Assembly: GCA_049325415.1 (NCBI GenBank)
Contig: JBMOLL010000095.1
Coordinates: 1 to 50,796 of the forward strand
Origin: JBMOLL01 sp049325415
GTDB lineage: Bacteria; Bacteroidota; Bacteroidia; Bacteroidales; GCA-2748055
DNA length: 50,796 nt
Reading direction: 5' to 3'
The notes under the pieces were generated by a model. It saw only the letters and a list, made by a program, of their open reading frames with translations, did not search any database and had not been told where the DNA came from. Of the stretch, positions 40,576 to 49,279 are shown piece by piece. The position numbers and the translations under genes were made by a program. How positions within the stretch are numbered: position 1 is the first letter of the stretch; the number at the start of each line of letters is the position of its first letter.

Positions 40576-41622
40576 CTAGGGATGTTCGCTGTAAAACTCA
40601 AGTACTTTTTCCAGTACATCCGTTCGTTGTGCGTCCTTCTCCATCAACAGTTCATGTTGAGCGTCGGGGACAAGGAAGATCTGGTATTCCTTACCCGCCC
40701 TTGCTGCTTTTGAGGTAAACTTCACATAGGCTTTGGGATAGACCACAGTTTCGTTATCGGCGGCAAAAAGGATGAACGGTGTTTTCAGATCCTCAGCATT
40801 CCTGCGTATGGCTTTCATGGCTTCGCACGATTCTGTCAGCCACTGCAGGGATGCCCCGCCCAGGCGGGCTTCAGGAAAACGGATATTGGCCTCGATGTTC
40901 CTGTAGTAGCGGATATCGGACCCGGTGACATCATTGCCTGCAAATGCGGTGGAGTCGTTGTGGTACCCGCTCTGACCGGGGGCATATTTCGGAGTCTTGC
41001 CTGCGAGAAGATGGGCCAGCGGACAGATATAAGGGCTCAGTCCGAGCATCGGGGAAGAGAAGGCTGCGGCGTTGAAATCGTCCGGGAATTGTTCAAGGTA
41101 AGTCATACCGATCGCTCCTCCCAGGGAATGGGCCAGCAGGTAACGATGTTCATGTTTGCCCGGTACCAGGTAGTGGTCGTAGAAATATTTCATGTCGCTG
41201 ACATAATTCTGGAAGTCGTCGACATAGCCCATTTCCCGGTCCTCAGTCATCCGGCCCGACAGACCCTGGCCCCGGTGGTCGTGGATATAAACCGAATAAC
41301 CGTTGTTATAAAGATCATAGATCAGCTCCCGGTATTTAATAGCGGCTTCGGTCCGGCCCGATGAGATCAGAACGGCGCCTTTCTCTGCCCCGGGTTGCCG
41401 GAAGATCCTGTAATAAATCTTTACATCAGCTGCCCCCGGAAAGGTCCCTTCCTCCCCGCCGGCATAGAAGGTTTCGATCGCACTGGCATAATCCCGGTCA
41501 AGAAGCTGGGCGGTGGTGGTCAGACCGGACTTATTAGCGCTGCTTTCCAGGATGGGGATGCTCGTGCTGCAGCCTGCCAGCAGGAAGAGGATAAGTGCCG
41601 GGATCCAGAGGTTCTTTTTCAT
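40576..41622 (-). CDS. PldB-like alpha/beta-hydrolase lipoprotein
   Basis: A 348-residue lipoprotein (signal MKKNLWIPALILFLLAGC) of the serine aminopeptidase S33/monoacylglycerol lipase/lysophospholipase L2 group. The fold shows VYIHDHRGQGLSGR for the oxyanion region, nucleophile Ser in LLAHSLGGAIGMTYL, acid Asp in FILFAADNETVV and His in LVPDAQHELLMEKD. PldB-type enzymes cleave lysophospholipids or acylglycerols. Lipidation places it on the envelope. It is transcribed in the same direction as the molybdenum-cofactor operon but 309 bases upstream with a probable terminator between, so it is a separate unit with its own promoter. Confidence 0.85.
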   Translation of the reverse strand: MKKNLWIPALILFLLAGCSTSIPILESSANKSGLTTTAQLLDRDYASAIETFYAGGEEGTFPGAADVKIYYRIFRQPGAEKGAVLISSGRTEAAIKYRELIYDLYNNGYSVYIHDHRGQGLSGRMTEDREMGYVDDFQNYVSDMKYFYDHYLVPGKHEHRYLLAHSLGGAIGMTYLEQFPDDFNAAAFSSPMLGLSPYICPLAHLLAGKTPKYAPGQSGYHNDSTAFAGNDVTGSDIRYYRNIEANIRFPEARLGGASLQWLTESCEAMKAIRRNAEDLKTPFILFAADNETVVYPKAYVKFTSKAARAGKEYQIFLVPDAQHELLMEKDAQRTDVLEKVLEFYSEHP

Positions 41623-41665
41623 GGTGTACAGGTTTTGAAGTTGGTTTATCAGGATGTTGCCAAAT

Positions 41666-41698
41666 CAAATGTAGTAAAAAGGCCTTGATCTTATACAA
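41666..41698 (-). promoter_or_regulatory. Predicted promoter of the hydrolase lipoprotein gene
   Basis: On the minus strand TACATTTG (complement of 41666-41673) fits TAnnTTTG, and TTGT (complement of 41695-41698) lies about 21 bases upstream as a -33 element. The distance to the start codon at 41622 is about 40 bases. Confidence 0.45.
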
Positions 41699-41874
41699 CT
41701 GCAGAACTGTTGTCAGACATGAGTTGCAGCTACCGTGGCAAAAGAGAATCGTGGTGTATCCGCAAAGGTGGCTGACGATAATTCAAAGTATCATCAGAAC
41801 CTTTAAGCCATTTTTGCGTATAAAAGAGCTGAGGAAAAAAAGCAAAGTTGGAATGAACTGTTAAAAGTGGAATT

Positions 41875-42090
41875 ATGAAAGGAATAAGAACCGGTACGAT
41901 CATCCTTGCGCTGCTGATGATCCCCGTTCTGGGAAGCGCGGTCCGTTCCTGTGCAACATCCCGGAGTGCGCAGAGTTACATGATCCAGGACAGGGCAGAG
42001 CTTTCCCGGAACAAGAAATACAAAAAATCGAAGGCCTTTAAGAAGAGCGTGGCGCGGAAAAAATCCTATGCCAAAAAGAGCAAAAGGTAG
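41875..42090 (+). CDS. Small Lys-rich exported protein
   Basis: The 71-residue product has a signal-like N terminus (MKGIRTGTIILALLMIPVLG) with a Cys at residue 26 (AVRSC), possibly lipidated, followed by a short polar stretch and a strongly basic tail (KKYKKSKAFKKSVARKKSYA). I recognise no family. The combination of signal, Cys and Lys-rich tail suggests an envelope protein that binds an acidic partner such as nucleic acid or a polyanionic surface polymer; this is inference. It is flanked by gaps of about 150-250 bases, so it is transcribed alone. Confidence 0.6.
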   Translation: MKGIRTGTIILALLMIPVLGSAVRSCATSRSAQSYMIQDRAELSRNKKYKKSKAFKKSVARKKSYAKKSKR

Positions 42091-42243
42091 TAATCCTTCA
42101 GGATGAGGGCAAAATAGCTTTACAGGTTCTCTGTCTGCTGAAGGATGGATCTGCCTTAATGTGGCTTTGTTTTTCCCACCGGTTTTCAGTATTTATCCGG
42201 AAAGATTCTATAATTTCAGGTGATCCAATAAATACCTGAGCGG

Positions 42244-43362
42244 ATGAAAATATTTCCTGTTGAGTCACCCCGGGACCGGAGCGATTTTATCCATCTTCCC
42301 TACAAGCTTTACCGTAATGATCCCAACTGGGTGGCACCCCTCAGGGGCGAGCTGCGGAAAGAATTTGATCCACGGACGAATCCTTTTTTAAAACACTGCG
42401 AGTGGCAGCTTTTTCTTTTAAAGGAAGAAGGCAGGATCATCGGCCGGATCGCGGCCTTTATCGACACCCTGGCCATTGATTTCTGGAAGGAAAGGATAGG
42501 ATTTTTCGGGTACTATGAATGCAGTGCTGATCATGTGGCTTCGCGGCTCCTTCTGGACGCCGCCGCAGGCTGGCTGAGAAAAAAGGAATGCACCTCCATG
42601 CGGGGACCCTGGAGCTTTATCTCCCAGGAATGGGGTATGGTGCTTGAAGGTTTCACCCCCGCACCGGTGATCATGGCACCCTATAATCCCCCGTATTACA
42701 ACGAACAACTGGCCGCATACGGACTTGGCAGGATCAAGGACCTGCTTTGCTGGGAGATCTCCATTGCCGATGGGTACCGTATCCCCGGGCGGATTATTGA
42801 GCTGACGGATGCAGTGGCTGAACGTTACGGGATAAGGATCAGGAGCCTCGACATGAAGCGCTATGATGAGGAGATACAGGTGATTATCGAACTGTCGAAC
42901 AGTACACTCATTGAGAACTGGGGCTATTCCCCGGTGACCGACGAGGAGGTGAATACCATGGCGAGGGATATGAAGAGGATCATTCAGCCGAAAGGGGTAC
43001 TGTTTGCCGAGGACCGGCAGGGGAGAGCCATTGGCTTTGCCATTGTTCTCCCCGATCTGAACCATCTTCTTAAGGGATTGAACGGCAGGATGCTGCCTTT
43101 TGGCTTTCTCCGCTTGCTTTTCGGGATCCCGCGCCTGAGGCGGTACCGGATGTTTGCACTTGGGGTGATTCCGGAATATCAGGGCAAAGCGGTTGACAGT
43201 CTGCTCTATCGCAAACTCAATGAACAACTCCTGTCGGATGACCTGTGGATGGAGATCAATTATGTTCTGGAAGATAACTGGCCCATGATTAACGCGATCA
43301 ATAAACTGGAAGCCAGGCCGTCACGACGTTACCGGGTCTATGAGATGCGACTGGAACCCTGA
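42244..43362 (+). CDS. YghO-like GNAT-family acetyltransferase
   Basis: A 372-residue cytoplasmic protein similar to the YghO group, in which two GNAT-like halves are present. The N-terminal half (about 1-160) begins MKIFPVESPRDRSDFIHLPY and includes NDPNWVAPLRGELRKEFDPR. The second half contains FAIVLPDLNHLLKGLNGRML and the acetyl-CoA-loop-like LGVIPEYQGKAVDSLLYRKL. Homologues are annotated as N-acetyltransferases of unknown substrate. There is no operon partner; it converges with the phosphate transporter gene 45 bases away. Confidence 0.82.
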   Translation: MKIFPVESPRDRSDFIHLPYKLYRNDPNWVAPLRGELRKEFDPRTNPFLKHCEWQLFLLKEEGRIIGRIAAFIDTLAIDFWKERIGFFGYYECSADHVASRLLLDAAAGWLRKKECTSMRGPWSFISQEWGMVLEGFTPAPVIMAPYNPPYYNEQLAAYGLGRIKDLLCWEISIADGYRIPGRIIELTDAVAERYGIRIRSLDMKRYDEEIQVIIELSNSTLIENWGYSPVTDEEVNTMARDMKRIIQPKGVLFAEDRQGRAIGFAIVLPDLNHLLKGLNGRMLPFGFLRLLFGIPRLRRYRMFALGVIPEYQGKAVDSLLYRKLNEQLLSDDLWMEINYVLEDNWPMINAINKLEARPSRRYRVYEMRLEP

Positions 43363-43407
43363 TCGCGGTTTATTCAGCAAATAGCCTTATCTCGCCGGGG
43401 CCTGCAC

Positions 43408-45672
43408 TTAATCGGGGATTTCCTCCGTGATCATTTCCTCCCTAACCTGGTGGGCCGATTGCAGGCGGACTTCTGCCTTGACAAGCTGGACCACGTTCAG
43501 CAGCAGGTTCTTGGTTTCCGTCAGCATTTCCATGTACGTGACACTGATCTTGACGCCCTTCCGCGTTTTTTTCAGGATCCTGATGCGGTTTCGGAGGATC
43601 TCATTGGCCAGGCTAATCACCTCATCCCTCCGGTGCGCCAGGGCATCGGTTTTCTCGTAACTTTTATTTTTAAGAAGGTTACTGGCAAAGGTGAAAAAGT
43701 CTTTCACCTGTTCGTTGAATTCTTTTAACTTTTCGGTTTGTTCGCGGTCAAAGGCGTGATTGTTGTCGAGGTGATCAAAAGCCGGCTGCACAACGTGGGC
43801 CAGCGAATTGCTCATTTCCTTCATATAGGTCACCACCTGGACATAATGGTGGCCGCTGACCAGGTCTTTGTCCTCGAATTTTTTTAGCGTGGAGGGGATA
43901 TCTTCCCTGAGTTGCCGGATTTCCCGGTTCAGCTCCCTGCTTTCCTTCCGGAGGTTCTTCAGTTCCTTGTGCTTTTCCTTTGAGAAATTGCTGTAGGTCT
44001 GATAGAGGATCCTTGCCGTTTTTGTCACGGCGTTCCTGACATCCTGATCACAGGCACCAAGTACCTCCGCAGCTGCCAGCGGAATGGCCGCTTCGGCCTT
44101 TTCCTTTTCTGTACTTTTCTTTCGGTGGAAAGCCTGGCTTCGGATAAGGACATAGACCGAGAGAGCAATCAGAGCTAGGATGGCCGGCAGTTTCCCGAAG
44201 TAAATGACCGTGGCCAGGATGAAAGCCACAAGGAAAGCACTGAAGGCGGTAAAAAACCATCCCCCGATAACCGTCAGCACACCGGTTATCCTGTAAACGG
44301 CACTGTCGCGGCCCCAGGCCCCGTCGGCAAGGGAGGAACCCATGGCAACCATAAAAGTGACATAGGTGGTGGAGAGCGGCAGTTTTAATGAGGTTCCAAA
44401 GGCTATGAGGATGCTGGCCACCACAAGGTTCACCGATGCGCGGACCAGGTCAAAGGCGAGTTTTTCCTGCCCGTTATCCCCGGTTTTCTCCGGGTCGAAA
44501 CGCCGGTCGATGAAGCGTTCGATGGCAGTCGGGGTGATCCGTTTAACAGCCGTGCTCAGCTGGACCGATTTCCTGACGATGAACCGGGCCATGATCGTAG
44601 ATGTGAAGCGCTCCGAGCCTTCGTTCTGCCGACTCAGATCGATTGTGGTAGCGGTAACCGATTTGGCTTTCCTGGAGAAACGCAGCGTTGCCACCATAAT
44701 CAGTCCGGCAATCACCAGGAAGTAGATCGGGGTGTTCACCGGCTCTTTCAGCGCTACCATCAGGAAAGAGCCCGGATCGCCGGAACCGGAAGCGGAGAAG
44801 ATCCTGAACGATTCAAAACCTGCCAGCGGCACACCGATGAAGTTCACCAGGTCGTTTCCGGCAAAAGCCATGGCCAGGGCAAAGGTTCCGGCCAGCACCG
44901 TGATCTTCAGTATGTTGATCCGTGTAAAAAAAGCAAGTATCTGGAAGATGACCGACCAGCCGATGAAACTGATGAGCAGGATCCTGCCTGTATTATTCTG
45001 AATGTAGCCGAGTAGATTATCAGAGATCAGGGTGGTACCCCGTGCACCTTTGATGAGGAGGAAATACAGGATGACCGTGATGGCGAATCCGCCCCAGATC
45101 CCTGCCCAGATCTTATACGTCTTCCCCAGGTTAAATGAAAAGAAGAGCCTTACGATCCACTGGATAACCGTTCCGAAGGTAAAGGCGATGATCACCGACA
45201 GGAAGATCCCGACAATGATGATCCCCGAATTCTCAATATTGATATAGGCTCCCATATGATGAGACACATCCGGATTGCCGCTGATCTTGAAAACAGCCAC
45301 AGCCACCGCTGCGCCCAGCAGTCCGAATACAATTGAGATCGTTGTAGAGGTCGGGAGACCCAGAGTATTGAAAAAATCCAGCAGCAGCACATCGGTCAGC
45401 ATCACCGCCAGGAAGATGATCAGAATTTCACTGAAGGAAAAATTATCAGGGTTGAAAATGCCCTGCCGGGCAACCTCCATCATCCCGTTGGAGAATACTG
45501 CCCCGGCAAGTACCCCGAGAGCAGCGATGGCTATGATGATCCTGAAAGGAGCCGCTTTGGAACCAATGGCCGAGTTCAGAAAATTGACCGCGTCATTGCT
45601 GACACCCACCACCAGAAGTGAAATGGCCAGAATGAAAAGAAAAGCAATGATAAAAATGAAATATGCCTGCAT
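43408..45672 (-). CDS. PiT-family inorganic phosphate transporter with PhoU-like tail
   Basis: A 754-residue protein. The PiT signature appears twice: GVSNDAVNFLNSAIGSKAA near residue 22 and SLKLPLSTTYVTFMVAMGSS in the second repeat, with about twelve transmembrane segments to residue 510 (LALIALSVYVLIRSQ). From about 545 to the end the protein is cytoplasmic and coiled-coil helical (KEKHKELKNLRKESRELNRE, DHLDNNHAFDREQTEKLKEF), resembling PhoU-like regulators. PiT proteins import phosphate or divalent-metal phosphate by ion symport. The fused tail probably gates transport, a role usually taken by a separate Pit-accessory (DUF47) gene. Standard PiT length is 400-500, hence the size. Confidence 0.88.
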   Translation of the reverse strand: MQAYFIFIIAFLFILAISLLVVGVSNDAVNFLNSAIGSKAAPFRIIIAIAALGVLAGAVFSNGMMEVARQGIFNPDNFSFSEILIIFLAVMLTDVLLLDFFNTLGLPTSTTISIVFGLLGAAVAVAVFKISGNPDVSHHMGAYINIENSGIIIVGIFLSVIIAFTFGTVIQWIVRLFFSFNLGKTYKIWAGIWGGFAITVILYFLLIKGARGTTLISDNLLGYIQNNTGRILLISFIGWSVIFQILAFFTRINILKITVLAGTFALAMAFAGNDLVNFIGVPLAGFESFRIFSASGSGDPGSFLMVALKEPVNTPIYFLVIAGLIMVATLRFSRKAKSVTATTIDLSRQNEGSERFTSTIMARFIVRKSVQLSTAVKRITPTAIERFIDRRFDPEKTGDNGQEKLAFDLVRASVNLVVASILIAFGTSLKLPLSTTYVTFMVAMGSSLADGAWGRDSAVYRITGVLTVIGGWFFTAFSAFLVAFILATVIYFGKLPAILALIALSVYVLIRSQAFHRKKSTEKEKAEAAIPLAAAEVLGACDQDVRNAVTKTARILYQTYSNFSKEKHKELKNLRKESRELNREIRQLREDIPSTLKKFEDKDLVSGHHYVQVVTYMKEMSNSLAHVVQPAFDHLDNNHAFDREQTEKLKEFNEQVKDFFTFASNLLKNKSYEKTDALAHRRDEVISLANEILRNRIRILKKTRKGVKISVTYMEMLTETKNLLLNVVQLVKAEVRLQSAHQVREEMITEEIPD

Positions 45673-45762
45673 GGATTTGCAAAAAAACTCAAAAAACGTC
45701 TAAAGATACAAGCAATGTTAAAAAAACCTTTAGAAAAGGTTAAGTAAATCTGAAACCGCGGG

Positions 45763-45802
45763 AAAAAAATAAAAAAAGAGGCAGTCTTTTACGGACTGCC
45801 TC
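45763..45802 (-). terminator. Intrinsic terminator of the sorting-domain gene
   Basis: GAGGCAGTC (45778-45786) and GACTGCCTC (45794-45802) form a perfect 9-bp stem with a 7-base loop. On the minus strand it is followed by a T-rich run (complement of 45763-45777). It ends the transcript of the gene at 45823-47778 ahead of the phosphate transporter. Confidence 0.85.
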
Positions 45803-45822
45803 CATCAGATTCTACTGAACTG

Positions 45823-47778
45823 TTAACGGATAACAATTTTTCCGTAAAGTGTTCGTCCTCCGTCGGTGATGTTCATCAGATACATTCCCGCTGACAGGTG
45901 TCCGACAGGCACTACTGTGTTTGTAATACCCCGCTCAATGATCCCGCTGTCAACCAGTTTGCCCGACAGATCGCGGAGCTCGAAACGGGCCCTTCCCATG
46001 GTCTGGTCAAGGGTGATATGAATCTGCTCATCGGCCGGAACAGGATAGATGGTCAGTCCCTTATCCTGCACTTCACCAGTGCGTGAAGGATGGGCGATTT
46101 TTCCGAATACCGGCCTGATAAACAAAGCCTTGTCGGTATCTGCTTCGCTCCAGTTCCCTGCAGTATAAACATAATTGCTTGCCGGGGTATAGCATGCCTC
46201 AGAACTTACGAGAAACAGGTTGGTATAGAAACCCTGATGGCAGCCAAAGGCATAGGTTCCCGGAGCCAGGGTTACCGGTTCTTCGAATGTCAGGTAATAA
46301 TCGAATACGTTTTCTTCAAGGATGCAGAGCTTACCTGTTGCCATCTCTTCTGAAGGCAGGCCATCCACGGTGCTGTAAACAACGGCATAGGTGGTATCGT
46401 CGGCCACGGGGGATACCAGGCGGATCCATATCCCGGAAAGGGTATCCTGGCTGCCGAGCGTAAAGTTTGAGGTTATCAGGCCTCCTTCATCCGACTGTAT
46501 GGTGAAGCCTTCAGTTCCGTCGGCTACACCGTTATCCCGCGCCATGACTGAATCGGTAACCATAACGGTCAGTTCAGTTTCATTGTTTTCGGGGAACTGG
46601 TCGCTCAGATATCCTGCAACAGAAACCGTTTCCGTTACCTTATAGCTTCCGGTTTCCCCCGAAGGGCTGATGGTTTTGCTGTACATCCCCTCTTCACCTG
46701 CCGGCATGTCGTAAATACTGAAATCATTACTGCTTTGTTCGACATCATTGAAAAGGACGCTAACCAGCCCGTTAATTTCGGGAGCCGTATAATTCCCGTT
46801 GTTTTTATAATACACTTCGAAAGTGAGGTCTTCCAGCTGAGAAACCGGGATCTGTGTGTATCCGTTTTGCGGGACAATCCGGCTGGCTTCTGCATCGTTG
46901 ATCTTTTCAAAGACGGTGTAGGAAAAGACGACGTTCTTCGGTGTGCCCTGGATCAGGCCCATCAGCGAGCCCTTTCCCTGCATGTAATCCGCGCTGAAAA
47001 AAGCCCCGCCGGCCAGGCCGCTGGAGAGGCCAAAGGATTCCATGACATCCGGGAACACATCGTGGGAGATGCCTGCCGGAGTTCCATCGGGCAGGTTAAT
47101 GGCATCAATCTGGCAGGTATTTAAGCCTCCCTGGTAAAAAGCCCAGAGGGTGGGCACCTCACGGGAAACATTGTCAAATGCTATTCCGTAGATACCCGGG
47201 AGGGTGTGTGTCGCTGCCGGTATGACTGACAGGACCTGTCCGCTCATGGAAATTGACGTAATGTCGGAATTGAAGGTACCGGTCCAGAAACCACCGTTCC
47301 CGTTGTCGAGTGTCGGGTCGTAGGTGATATATCTCGCCGTGTATGCAGCCTGGGAAGTAATCTGGGTCCCTGTCAGCTGGTGGTTTACCGGATCCACCTG
47401 GTAAATGATCGCGGTATTATTCGACATGTAAAGCCAGGTCCCGTCGGTGGTTATGGCTCTTGTTCCGTTAAGTCCCGGGATAACAAATTCCTGCAAAAGG
47501 GAGAAATCCTTTGAAAAACGGTACAGTGTATCGCTTGCCCAGCGGGAGATCCAGAATTCGTTATTCAGGTAGGCTATGCCGGCCATGCCGACGTCACCGG
47601 CTGCCTGATCGGTCGGGCTGAACTGTGAGTTCAGCTCCCATATGGCTTTGGATGTATTTACAGGCATGGTCTTATCCTTCAAAGGAGCGGCTTCGGCACC
47701 GGGTACCTGTGCCGACAGGTCTGTTGAAAGAATGAGGGAGAGACAAACAGAGCTGAGAAAATAAAAAAATCGTTGCAT
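45823..47778 (-). CDS. Secreted protein with type IX secretion sorting domain
   Basis: The 651-residue product has a signal peptide (about 1-23, ending DLSAQ). Residues about 40-300 are propeller-like strands (GMAGIAYLNNEFWISRWASD, GTRAITTDGTWLYMSNN, DPTLDNGNGGFWTGTFNSD), resembling surface proteins with repeated beta-blades. An Ig/CARDB-like region lies near 320-410 (LEDLTFEVYYKNNGNYTAPE). A jelly-roll-like region follows, and the C terminus is a type A sorting domain (LTIYPVPADEQIHITL, GMYLMNITDGG). It is exported across the outer membrane and probably anchored there. Ligand or activity is unknown. It is single, with its own terminator. Confidence 0.85.
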   Translation of the reverse strand: MQRFFYFLSSVCLSLILSTDLSAQVPGAEAAPLKDKTMPVNTSKAIWELNSQFSPTDQAAGDVGMAGIAYLNNEFWISRWASDTLYRFSKDFSLLQEFVIPGLNGTRAITTDGTWLYMSNNTAIIYQVDPVNHQLTGTQITSQAAYTARYITYDPTLDNGNGGFWTGTFNSDITSISMSGQVLSVIPAATHTLPGIYGIAFDNVSREVPTLWAFYQGGLNTCQIDAINLPDGTPAGISHDVFPDVMESFGLSSGLAGGAFFSADYMQGKGSLMGLIQGTPKNVVFSYTVFEKINDAEASRIVPQNGYTQIPVSQLEDLTFEVYYKNNGNYTAPEINGLVSVLFNDVEQSSNDFSIYDMPAGEEGMYSKTISPSGETGSYKVTETVSVAGYLSDQFPENNETELTVMVTDSVMARDNGVADGTEGFTIQSDEGGLITSNFTLGSQDTLSGIWIRLVSPVADDTTYAVVYSTVDGLPSEEMATGKLCILEENVFDYYLTFEEPVTLAPGTYAFGCHQGFYTNLFLVSSEACYTPASNYVYTAGNWSEADTDKALFIRPVFGKIAHPSRTGEVQDKGLTIYPVPADEQIHITLDQTMGRARFELRDLSGKLVDSGIIERGITNTVVPVGHLSAGMYLMNITDGGRTLYGKIVIR

Positions 47779-47865
47779 GTAGTTGGGTTTTAAGTAAAGA
47801 TTAAAGCTATTAAAAATTATGCAGTGGAATGCAGCTTTCCTTCCTGTGTGAGAAAAAAAACCGGG

Positions 47866-48015
47866 TCAGAAAACTTCCAGTATTTTTTCAGCTTTATTGG
47901 CAAAACCGAAATCTGCAAAAGAAAAAAGTAAAGCGCTTAAATTCAAGAGAATACCGGTTAATGCCAGGACTACCCACAGCCATGGCACCACTCCCCGGTT
48001 GAAAACCTTCAGCAC
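47866..48015 (-). CDS. Possible 49-residue membrane peptide
   Basis: A GTG-initiated frame encodes one clear transmembrane segment (VVPWLWVVLALTGILLNLSA) and ends in a short polar tail (NKAEKILEVF). Codon use looks protein-like, but the start is GTG, there is no Shine-Dalgarno-type help, and an in-frame stop lies eight codons upstream of the GTG. It could be a small membrane protein or a remnant of a longer one, 50 bases downstream of metA. Confidence 0.3.
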   Translation of the reverse strand: MLKVFNRGVVPWLWVVLALTGILLNLSALLFSFADFGFANKAEKILEVF

Positions 48016-48064
48016 TGAACAGCTTCCTCCCGGTTTTTAAAGATTCCCGGAATCTACCGGGGTC

Positions 48065-48970
48065 TTACCAGGTGTAAGGTGTCACCTGGTAGACGTAGTA
48101 ATTCAGCCAGTTGGAAAAAAGGAGGTTGGCGTGGGCGCGCCAGCGGATGACCGGTGTTTTGCGGGGATCGTTATCGGGGAAGTAGTTCCTGGGAATATCG
48201 ATATCCAGTCCTTTGGCGACATCCCTTTCGTACTCATTTTTTAGGGTCAGCGGATTGTATTCGAGATGCCCTGAAATGAAAATCTGCCGGTTATCCCTCG
48301 AGATCACGATATTTGAACCCACCTCTTCCGACCAGGCCAGTAACTGCAGATCGGGGTGAGCCGTGATATCCTCCATGAGGTTCTCGGTATATCGGGAATG
48401 CGGGGCCGGGAAGAGGTCATCAAAGCCTCTCATCAGCGGAACCTTCGGATCGGTGATAAAGTGATCGAATACCCCGGAGGCTTTTCTTTTCAGGGGATAT
48501 TTCGGGATCCCGTAATGATAATACAACCCGGCCTGTGAGCCCCAGCAGATGTGCATCGTACTGGTGACATTACTGCGGCTCCATTCCATCACCTCGCAGA
48601 GTTTTTTCCAGTAATCGACCTCTTCGAATTCAAGCATCTCCACCGGGGCACCGGTAATGATCAGTCCGTCGTAACGCCGGTGCCTCAGCTCTTCGAAGGT
48701 TTTGTAAAAGCCCTCCAGGTGCTCCCTCGGCGTGTTCTTCGATTCGTGTTCATCCATGTAAAGCAGGTCCAGTTCCACCTGGAGCGAGGTATTGGACAGG
48801 TTTCTCAGGAGATCGGCCTCAGTGACCTGTTTCAGTGGCATCAGGTTGAGAAGTATAACCTTTAGCGGGCGGATATCCTGGTGTGTGGCCCGCGATTCTT
48901 CCATGATGAAGATATTTTCATTTCTCAGTTCACTGATGGCGGGCAGCTTATTGGGTACGATGATGGGCAT
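48065..48970 (-). CDS. metA: Homoserine O-acetyltransferase (MetA family)
   Basis: A 301-residue MetA protein starting at ATG 48970; a longer frame reaching 49162 encodes nothing conserved and crosses the promoter. Numbering coincides with E. coli MetA: Lys47 (PLKQVTEADLLRNLSN), nucleophile Cys142 (MHICWGSQAGLYYHYG), and His235 and Glu237 (SGHLEYNP). The acyl-CoA-selecting position 111 is Glu (GAPVEMLEF), and in characterised members Glu here gives acetyl-CoA and Gly succinyl-CoA specificity. It therefore should make O-acetyl-L-homoserine (EC 2.3.1.31) for methionine synthesis. No other methionine gene is adjacent. Confidence 0.93.
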   Translation of the reverse strand: MPIIVPNKLPAISELRNENIFIMEESRATHQDIRPLKVILLNLMPLKQVTEADLLRNLSNTSLQVELDLLYMDEHESKNTPREHLEGFYKTFEELRHRRYDGLIITGAPVEMLEFEEVDYWKKLCEVMEWSRSNVTSTMHICWGSQAGLYYHYGIPKYPLKRKASGVFDHFITDPKVPLMRGFDDLFPAPHSRYTENLMEDITAHPDLQLLAWSEEVGSNIVISRDNRQIFISGHLEYNPLTLKNEYERDVAKGLDIDIPRNYFPDNDPRKTPVIRWRAHANLLFSNWLNYYVYQVTPYTW

Positions 48971-48995
48971 TTTCGCTTGCTTTATCAAAGAATAA

Positions 48996-49026
48996 CAAAT
49001 ATAGGATGAGTATGTTGAAAGTGAAA
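48996..49026 (-). promoter_or_regulatory. Predicted metA promoter
   Basis: On the minus strand TATATTTG (complement of 48996-49003) is a perfect TAnnTTTG -7 element. Exactly 19 bases upstream lies TTTC (complement of 49023-49026), one base from the TTTG -33 element. It is 26 bases before ATG 48970 and fixes that start. Confidence 0.55.
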
Positions 49027-49166
49027 GGAGAATTTCGGGGGAAACGGGGTTATCGGGGGAAGCGGAGGAACCGGGGGGGTATGCGTTCCGGTAGCCTGTA
49101 GTAAGGCACCTCAGATTTATGGTAAAATTATTAGTGCATCCCTCGACAGGCTCGTTGACCACAAAA

Positions 49167-49277
49167 GCTCAACCTCCGTCAGCCATAGCTTTAGCGACGG
49201 CTGGCTCAACCTCCGTCAGCCATAGCTTTAGCGACGGCTGGCTCAACCTCCGTCAGCCAAAGCTTTAGCGACGGCTG
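49167..49277. repeat. Three tandem 37-bp hairpin-forming repeats
   Basis: Units begin at 49167, 49204 and 49241 with GCTCAACCTCCGTCAGCCA and end TTTAGCGACGGCTG. CCGTC pairs with GACGG, and CAGCC with GGCTG inside each unit. A fourth unit is aborted after GCTCAG at 49278, which merges into the stop codon of the Dabb gene. The stretch begins after CCTCGACAGGCTCG (49141-49154), the same word as at 2351-2364. The remaining part of the 309-base gap upstream of metA holds the metA promoter and no gene. Confidence 0.88.
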
Positions 49278-49279
49278 GC

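Noticed and set aside
48971..49162. N-terminal extension of MetA
   Set aside because: The extra 64 residues are not conserved and would span the predicted promoter; ATG 48970 gives numbering identical to E. coli MetA.
49167..49277. CRISPR array
   Set aside because: Three adjacent 37-bp units have no spacers; this is a plain tandem repeat.
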